Shown here in pieces: positions 56,791-64,000 of a stretch of 64,000 bases of DNA; the first letter of the stretch is position 1, and every line of letters starts with the position of its first letter. Below the pieces are notes generated by a model. The model had not been told where the DNA came from. It did not search any database and saw only the letters and a list, made by a program, of their open reading frames with translations. Source of the DNA: Phaseolus vulgaris (taxonomy: Eukaryota; Streptophyta; Magnoliopsida; Fabales; Fabaceae); the NCBI RefSeq assembly GCF_000499845.2, contig NC_023755.2, forward strand, positions 29,582,217 through 29,646,216, read 5' to 3'. The position numbers were made by a program, and so were the translations under genes.

Positions 56791-58031
56791 TGGATGCATT
56801 ACAAACTTTGATAGTGTTGTTTGTAATATTTTGTGGGTTTGTTACTTGTTAAGATTGGTGGTTGAAGATTCACTGGACCGAGTTATGGTTACCGATTTTG
56901 CGGTTAGAGGAGAGTAGGAGCCGAGGCAGGAGCTCAGCACACGACGATCTCCAGGAGGAGGCTGTTGGCGAAGTCAAGTTTATCCAAGGCGACACATTGG
57001 AGGAGCAGGCCTAGGAGTTTGAGGCTGGTGAAATTGTTGGTGTGTATCGGCGGAGAAGTTGGTTCGCTTGAAAGAAGGTTGATCGACGGGGGAGTTAGTG
57101 CTGTCAACGGAGCACTTAGTTTTCATGTCGTTAGGGTTGGATGTGTAGGGGATCACGGGACCAAGGGTGCACTATTTGATTGTTGTACTATTTACTTTGT
57201 TCTGTATAATTCCACTTGCATTAGTATGCAGTTTTTTATTAATGGATAAAATGACTAATATACTATAGAAACATATACTGTTCTACTTAGTCATTCTCTT
57301 TGAAATTATAATTCTGACACAATTCCTTCTTATTGAGCTTGCACAAATTTTTTTCTTCCCAATCAAGAGGAGGTTAATTCCATGATGTAAGGAAAATTGA
57401 GCTTTTCATGATATTTGAATTCTTATTTCTTCTTGTATTTGTTTTTAAGGTTTTAGGACCTAACTTTAAGTAGAACAGGTTGTAGAGATCTATGATTGAC
57501 GATCTTGTATCTTAATATTTTGAATTGAAAATGTGAAGTAAAAGGTTTCTTAATTTTTATTATATGGTAATGTTAGTGACAATTATGATGTTGAGTACAT
57601 AAACCACTGACCAACCTTTTTTTATGTAGAATGCAAAACAAAGTATGTTTGAGTGCTTAATCAAGTCATTCGAATTTTGTATTGGTGTTCTGCTCCTGTT
57701 CATCTCCATACAATGTTTGTGTGTATTCTTTAAAATGTTGCCTTCAATAGTTATTAGTTATTTATTTTATAACTTTCTTTTGCTGGTTTTGAATTTCTTT
57801 TAATTATTTTGTTTGTTAAAACTTAAAAGCAATGGATGTATGCTATGTTTTCTGATTAATTTATTATGTGGAATTTAAATTTAGATGATTTTGTTGTTGT
57901 TATGTTTTATAATGTGAAAAATAAGTTTTCTCATAATTAGATTACTGATCCCGTGCATAAGCACAATGTGCAAAGATAAAAGAAACCAATTTTATTGCAA
58001 TATAATCTAGTACATTCCTTTTCACATATAG
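56791..58031 (+). other. Sequence between the triplicated unit and the kelch exon
   Basis: A moderately GC-rich patch (56870-57180) with a 94-codon open frame (56965-57249) of unknown kind, then AT-rich sequence that could be intron. Confidence 0.3.
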
Positions 58032-58184
58032 AAACATATACATGGAAGCGTGTTACAACATCAGGCACTCCACTATCTCCTCGAGATAGTCACACTTGTT
58101 CATCTTGGAAAAACAAAATTATTGTGACAGGTGGTGAAGATGAACAAGATTATCATTTGTCTCATGTTCATGTCCTTGAAATTG
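58032..58184 (+). pseudogene. Single kelch-repeat exon (gene fragment)
   Basis: The block is bounded by CACATATAG (acceptor) and TTG|GTAATT (donor) and is 153 nt, open in one frame. It reads TYTWKRVTTSGTPLSPRDSH, then CSSWKNKIIVTGGEDEQDY and VHVLEIG. This is one kelch blade (S/P-P-R-x-x-H, then a GG pair) as in plant kelch-domain proteins. Only one blade is found; further blades are expected but I see none in the flanks. It could be an exon of a broken gene or a fragment captured by a transposon. Confidence 0.6.
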
Positions 58185-58698
58185 GTAATTGTTGTATCCT
58201 TTTATATAAGTATTATAATTTTGGTGCACTTACTAAATATTTGTGCAAGAAAGGGGACATTTATCGGAGTAGAATTTATTGACATCTTCTGTAAATGAAG
58301 ACACTCTTATCAGGAGCAAAGTGTGTACATCTAGCCAGAATTTTTGATGTATGTTAAACTTCGATTAACTTTGAATAATATGCATGTATATCTTTGATGA
58401 TTGAACAAAAGTTGGCTTCATGAAAAGATACGTCATCTTTTATATGTTATGATAATGGTTTTGTTACAGGTATACACTATTCGAATATCTTAGCCATTTA
58501 TATCATATTAGTACCATCGTAAAACTTAAGTAAGCTAATTGGAACATCTTTGTGTAAAGGTTAGGAATTTATTCAACATTGTATTGTGTGTGATTGATAT
58601 ATTAAATGTAATTTCTATGATCCATATGTAGTTTGTGATTATTATGAAATTTGTGATATGATGTTTGATTGGAAGTTGTGATTTTGGACCAAAAGGAC
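58185..58698. other. AT-rich flank
   Basis: No gene seen. The last five bases (AGGAC, 58694-58698) are the left target duplication of the next element. Confidence 0.4.
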
Positions 58699-58995
58699 TA
58701 TTAAAGGATATGGATACCAGAGTTATAGAAGAATCTTAATATTAATTGTGTCTTTTCTAATTATTAGTTGTTTATCTTTATAAAGGTGAATAACCTTTAT
58801 TTTGTTTTGTTTGTTATGATTCTAGTATTTATTTGATTGATTATTTCTCTCTTTAGCTAGACCTAAAATGAGTGCATTGCTTGCATATATTCATACTATT
58901 TGTTTTGACCTCAATAGAATAATATTAGAGATATTCATTCTCATATCATTTGTCTTCCTTTTACTTTTTTGTTCATCTCTGTCTATTTTATAATA
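58699..58995 (+). repeat. 5' LTR of copia element 2
   Basis: 297 bp; TA...TA ends in both copies rather than TG...CA. Contains TCTTTATAAAGGTG (about 58774), a likely TATA box. Confidence 0.85.
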
Positions 58996-59007
58996 TGGTA
59001 TCAGAGC
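58996..59007 (+). promoter_or_regulatory. Primer-binding site (initiator tRNA-Met)
   Basis: TGGTATCAGAGC immediately after the LTR. Confidence 0.9.
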
Positions 59008-59027
59008 TCTGGTTGCTACATTTATCC

Positions 59028-62000
59028 ATGGGTGAAGTTGTTGATCCTTTACAAGATCTTTGTTCACCTTACCATGTTAGTTCATCAGATAATCCATCCT
59101 TGAATAGAGTTTGTTATCTCATTACACAACAAGAGAGACAAATTTTTGGTGATCAATCTAAGACAATGATTGCTACTAGCAAAGAAGGTTATGAAAACAA
59201 TGCTACCATCTATGGCAGAGGTGGTGGATATGGAAGAGAATACATTGCCAAAATTTGCAGTCATTGTGGAAAGACATGGCATACCATTGATACATGCTAT
59301 AAAAAGCATGGTTTTCCACCTCATTTCAAGTTTAAAAATCAGAACCGTGATCAAAGTCATACTAATGCAGTTTCTCATAATACAAATTTTAATAATAATG
59401 AGCAGAATCATGAAGGTTCGAAGTCAGAAGTGGAGTCTCAACAAATTAGTTTTACTCCTAAGCAGTATCAAACATTGTTAGCTCTTTTACAAAAGGCCAA
59501 ATCCAGTGGCAATGTTTCTAGTCAAGTCTTTGTTATTCCTTCCAACATGACAACACAAACTGGTAATGACTTTATTTCTTCCTTCAGTTCTTGGATTATT
59601 GATAGTGGTGTTACTTATCACATTTGTTCATCCTTAACTTATTTCACTTCATATCATCAAATTAATCCCATTTCCATCAAATTACCAAATGGAAATCAAG
59701 TCATTGTCAATTATTCTGGAAGTGTTTTTCTAAACCAAAATCATGTCATAGACGATGTTTTGTATATTCCTTGCTTCACTTTTAATCTTCTTTCAGTAAC
59801 AAAATTGATAGATAAATTATCTTGTGTTCTTACTTTTGACTCTAATGGTTTTCACATTCAAGAAAAAACTCCTTGAAAATGATTGGCTCTGGTTAGATGC
59901 AAGATAGACTTTATATACTCAGGATCCCATCTTACCAGAAACTTCAAATCAAACCCATCGAATCTACACACCCCATCAATATTGTTAATGTCAGTGCTAA
60001 TGATTTAGAAACCCTTTGACATTTTCGATTAGGTCATATTTCAAATAAATGTATTGATGTTATCAAGAATAAATTTCCTTTCGTTGAATATAACAAATCT
60101 TTTGTTTGTGATGTTTGTCATTTTACAAAGCAAAAAAGGCTTTCATTTCCTATTAGTACATCTAAAACAAAGAAAAATGTTTTGATTTGATTCATGTAGA
60201 TATTTGGGGACCATACTCAATACCATCAGTTCATGGTCATAAATATTTCTTGACCATAGTTGGTGACTATTCGAGGTACACGTGGATTTTTCTTTTAAAA
60301 CACAAATCTGAAGTTGTCAAGGCTTTTGAAAATTTTGTTGTTTTTGTTCAATCACAATTTGAGACAGCGATAAAAATAATAAAAATTGATAATGAGACTG
60401 AATTTTTCATGACTAATTTTTTTGTTAATAAAGGAATAGTACATCAAACATCATGTGTCAATACTCCACAACAAAATAGTATAGTTGAAAGGAAACATGG
60501 TCATTTATTAGATGTAGCAAGAGCTCTAATGATACAATCTCATTTACCCAAAATTTATTGGTCATATTTTGTGATACATGTTGCGCATATTATAAACATG
60601 CTTCCCACACCTGTTTTAAACTATTCTTCTTCTCGTGAAATACTTTACAAAACTAATGCAAATTTTAATGGATTAAAGGTGTTTTGTTTTTTTATGTTAT
60701 GCTAGGACTTTGTCAACAAATAGAAGAAAATTTGATCCAAGGGCATCAAAATGTGTTTTTATTGGTTTTAAAAAAAAGGACAAAAAGATATATTTTATTG
60801 AATATTCAATCAAGAGAAATTTTTGTTTCTAGGGACGTTGTCTTTTATGAACATGTTTTTTCATATCAAAGGGTTCAAGATACTAGCAATGAAACTAATA
60901 GTCCTGACATTTATGATCAAATTTTGTTTGTTGAAGATCAACCTGTCTTGAGTCAGCCATCACAAGTCATTCTTGCACCTTGTGATAATGCACCTTGTGG
61001 TAATAACTATGAGTCACACATTGAGGTTCCAGAAGAAGTTTGTTCCCATATAGACCAAAACCTCAATGAAGATCATGACATAGAACAAAATTCTGAATCA
61101 GATCAATCTGTCCGAATGAGTACAAAAATAAAAAGACCACCTGAGTATTTAAAGGATTATCATTATAATCTTAATGTTTCCAATACATCTTCAAGACTTA
61201 AATATCCTTTGAATTCGGTTTTGTCTTATAACAATTTATCACCTTCTTACAAATCTTTTGTTATGTCTCTTTCTTCACATGTTGAGCCAAATACTTATTT
61301 TGAAGTTGTGAAACATGACTGTTGGAGAAAAGCTATGCAACGCGAGATATATACTTTAGAGTCAAATCAAACTTGAGAGACTACTCTTCTGCCTAAGGAG
61401 AAAGCTGTCATAGGTTGCAAATGGGTGTTCAAAATAAAATATAAGGCTGATGGGACAATTGAAAGGTATAAAACAAGGTCAGTGGCAAAGGATACACACA
61501 AAACAGAAGGCATTGACTACCTTAATACTTTTTCTCCAGTAGCAAAGATGACCACCATAAGGTTGCTTCTTTCTCTAGCTTCTATCTATAATTGGGAATT
61601 GAAACAATTAGACATAAACAATACCTTTTTACATGGATATTTGAAAGAAGATGTATACATGGTTGCTCCTCCTAGATTGACTTCTATTCCACCAGGAAAA
61701 GTTTGTAAACTAAAAAAGGCTTTATATGGCCTTAAGCAAGCCAGTAGAGAGTGGTTTGCCAAACTTTCATCATTTTTGCGTTTTATGGGATATACTCAAT
61801 CTATGAATGATCATTCCTTGTTCATTAATTCTTCTGAAGGATCTTTTACAACATTATTGGTGTATGTGGATGATATAATATTGGCAGAAAATTATAAAGA
61901 AGAGATTGCTCGAATTAAGCAAGCCTTGAATCAGACATTCAAGATTAAGGACCTTGGGGATTTAAGATATTTTCTTGGTCTAGAAGTAGCAATAAGTAAG

Positions 62001-62942
62001 AAAGAAATAATGGTGAATCAAAGGAGATATGCATTGGAATTGTTAAGAGATGCATGTTTTTTAGCTTGCAAACCTGCACTCACTCCTATTAATAATCATG
62101 AAAAAAAAAATTCTACTGGAAGTGTTCATTTCACAAATATTCAAGCCTACAAAAGATTGATTGGAAGGCTTATGTATCTCACTAATACCCGACCTGACAT
62201 AACATTTTATGTGCAACAAATTTCCCAGTTTCTTGCTAAGCCTACAATTGCTCACTATACTGCAGCGATTAGAATTCTCGGATATATTAAAGAAGCTCCA
62301 AGTCTTGGTTTATTTTTCTCCTCCAACACACCCCCCTCACGCCGAGAGTGACAACTCGTGCGTGACATAACATATTACGGGTAGTTCGATAACGGCCCGA
62401 TAACGGGTGGCACAATAGGCCCAACAAACACTCGCTAGGATAGGCTTTAAATGGCTCTGATACCATATTACGAAGTGGACTTTAAGCCTAACTCAACCCC
62501 ATAAAACTGGCTCATGAGGTGAGGTTTGCACCCACTTATATACAATGAATTGTCCTCATCTCTAGTCGATGCAGGGTCTCCAACACCCCCCCCCCCCATC
62601 ACGTCGAGAGTGACAACTCGTGCGTGGGATAACATATTATGGGTGGTCCGATAACGGCCTGATAGCGGGTGGTACCAACAAACACTTGCTAAGATAAGCT
62701 TTAAATGGCTCTGATACCATATTACAAAGTGGACTTTAAGCCTAACTCAACCACAAAAAGCCTTTGAGATGAGCAGAAGTGTTGTTAGAGAAAAAATAAA
62801 GAAGGGTATCATTCATTTGCTTCCCATTTCCACCACATAACAATTGGCTGACATTTATACCAAAGCTTTAAATCCCCAATCTTTTAAAATTATTTGTTCC
62901 AAGCTGGGTCTCATCAATATTTGCTCCCTAGCTTATGGGAGA
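59028..62942 (+). pseudogene. Copia element 2 gag-pol, broken
   Basis: Gag starts MGEVVDPLQDLCSPYHV. After DNPS it jumps straight to SLNRVCYLITQQERQ, so the central gag core is deleted. One CCHC knuckle (CSHCGKTWHTIDTC) and KKHGFPPHF follow. Protease has WIIDSGVTYHIC with the D-S-G intact. Stops at 59874-59876, 60017-60019 and 60186-60188 break the pre-integrase and zinc region. Integrase (DIWGPYSIPSVHG) runs to a frame change near 60700. A Trp-to-stop change lies at 61374-61376 before CKWVFKIKY. RT has the YVDD box (about 61866). The C-terminal RNase H is replaced between 62320 and 62756 by TRIM sequence; the end (LADIYTKAL, CSKLGLIN) resumes from about 62762. Confidence 0.85.
62321..62755 (-). 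mobile_element. Tandem TRIM (LTR-internal-LTR-internal), truncated at both ends
   Basis: Reading the minus strand from the right: a partial LTR (62755-62720), PBS (62719-62707) and internal sequence to 62586, a full 120-bp LTR (62585-62466, TGTTGGAGACCC...), PBS (62465-62453) and internal sequence to 62329, then only eight bases of a third LTR (62328-62321). Internal parts end in GGCGTGAGGGGGG or GTGATGGGGG polypurine tracts. Same family as 14251-14460. It sits in copia element 2 and has taken the place of roughly 100 codons of RNase H. Confidence 0.85.
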
Positions 62943-63238
62943 TATTAAAGCATATGGATACCAGAGTTATAGAAGAATCTTAATATTAATTGTGTCTTTT
63001 CTAATTATTAGTTGTTTCTCTTTATAGAGATGAATAACCTTTATTTGTTTTGTCTGTTATGATTCTAGTATTTATTTGATTGATTATTTCTCTCTTTAAC
63101 TAGACGTAGGATGAGTGTAGTGCTTGTATATATTCAGACTATTTGTTTTGATCTCAATAGAATAATATTGGAAATATTTATTCTCGTATCATTTGTCTTT
63201 CTTTTACTCTTTTGTTATCTTTATTCTATTTTATAATA
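62943..63238 (+). repeat. 3' LTR of copia element 2
   Basis: 296 bp, co-linear with 58699-58995, with more than 20 substitutions and a few 1-bp indels. Confidence 0.85.
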
Positions 63239-63243
63239 AGGAC

Positions 63244-64000
63244 AATAGTTACTATTGTGATTATTTTGTAATACTGATATTGTTTTGTAGTTATTAATAA
63301 AAAAAGTACGAAAGACAAGAGAAAATAGTTTTTTTTCTCTCCAACAAGAACCCCTTACGTTAATGAAGTAAATCTAAATAAAAGATTCTAAAAGAATAGT
63401 AAATAGAATCCTTACAAAATAAAAGACAAAAAATAAAAATATTAAAAGTAACATAAATATTAAAATTTATAGATATAAATTTAACTCGTTTTCGTTATAT
63501 AAGAGTTATGTGAACTACTTGAAAAAAAAAATGTCATACCTTCCAATAATAGAATAACTTAAATAGAAGAAGTCAAAATTAAATAAAATCTAGTCTTTGA
63601 ATTCCACTTATTCAAACCTCCTTCCCTCCCTATTTTCTTATACCACTACCTATTTTTTAAGATATTTCAGTAACTATAAGAGTAACACCCATGTTATCTT
63701 TGTTCTTACTTCATTTTGTGTTTTATGTATATTATACTCTCTATTAGAGTGAGATAGTTTCTATAATTGATATACTAGACAAAATAAAGAAAAGAAATCA
63801 AGTAGTGGCGAAGTTACTAAAATACACATAGAAAGTTTACTTTCATATTTTTTTTAATGAACTATTGTGTTATTTATTCTACTAATTGTAGGTGCTTTAA
63901 CTTTCTTATTCTATCTTGTGATGATGTATAATCTTATCTTAGACACTTTATTTTATCTTAGACACTTTATTTTTTTACTTATGTGTTTATATTAATTTTA
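63244..64000. other. AT-rich intergenic DNA to the window end
   Basis: No gene, repeat unit or element boundary recognised. Confidence 0.4.

Larger units (their letters stand above)
58699..63238 (+). mobile_element. Ty1/copia element 2, older, with nested TRIM
   Basis: LTRs are 58699-58995 (297 bp) and 62943-63238 (296 bp), starting TATTAAAG and ending TTTATAATA; TSD AGGAC (58694-58698 and 63239-63243). The LTRs show more than 20 differences, much more than copia element 1. The PBS is TGGTATCAGAGC at 58996. The PPT-like AGCTTATGGGAGA precedes the right LTR. Related to element 1 (same LTR end, the same KKHGFPP stretch in gag). Confidence 0.9.

Noticed and set aside
56965..57249. 94-codon ORF in a GC-rich patch
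   Set aside because: No recognisable domain; may be part of a broken gene but the ORF alone does not support a call.

Overview
The window looks like a gene-poor, retrotransposon-dense stretch of a legume nuclear genome, most likely of the bean/cowpea/soybean tribe. That call rests on three things. The base composition is very AT-rich and there are no bacterial-type operons. There is an intron-containing plant gene (DUF688 family). The transposon families are ones I know from Phaseoleae: SIRE-like copia LTRs carrying AACAACCGATTG motifs, Tat-type and Athila-type gypsy elements, and TRIMs whose LTR starts TGTTGGAGATCCCACATCGA. Species is not determinable by eye.

Layout. 1-4087: the 5' part of an Athila-like gypsy element on the minus strand. 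Its LTR holds a SIRE-like solo LTR, which in turn holds a Tat-like solo LTR, each with a visible target-site duplication (TSD). 4088-14250: the only probable host genes, a small one-TM protein (7337-7642, minus) and a DUF688 gene (10339-12275 plus upstream UTR, minus), set in AT-rich DNA with foldback and palindromic repeats. 14251-16589: a TRIM remnant and a small inverted-repeat element. 16590-21027: a young Ty1/copia insertion (TSD ACTAC, 281-bp LTRs with 3 differences). 22449-26640: a truncated Ty3/gypsy element (LTR, gag, protease). 26640-28320: duplicated AT-rich DNA holding a SIRE-like solo LTR (TSD CTTAC). 28400-39115: the 3' part of a Tat-like gypsy element, with integrase tail, a higher-order tandem repeat, an antisense intron-containing ORF and a 3' LTR. 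Nested in that antisense ORF is a 6.36-kb SIRE-like element (31805-38159, TSD CTCCC) carrying gag and a second ORF but no pol. 40970-41290: a LINE fragment. 42806-49696: a rearranged chromodomain-type gypsy element with an Athila-like LTR inside it. 49697-58698: AT-rich DNA with a foldback element, a TRIM-like remnant, a tandem triplication of an exon-like 446-bp unit and a single kelch-repeat exon. 58699-63238: an older copia element (TSD AGGAC) whose RNase H is replaced by a tandem TRIM. 63239-64000: nothing recognised.

No autonomous, intact retroelement is present: each has lost gag, pol or reading frame. What works together here is mostly history, namely repeated nesting, solo-LTR formation and recombination. 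The most unusual item is the pol-less 6.36-kb element with its second ORF, duplicated polypurine tract and repeated CCGATTG palindromes, together with the antisense gene that it interrupts.
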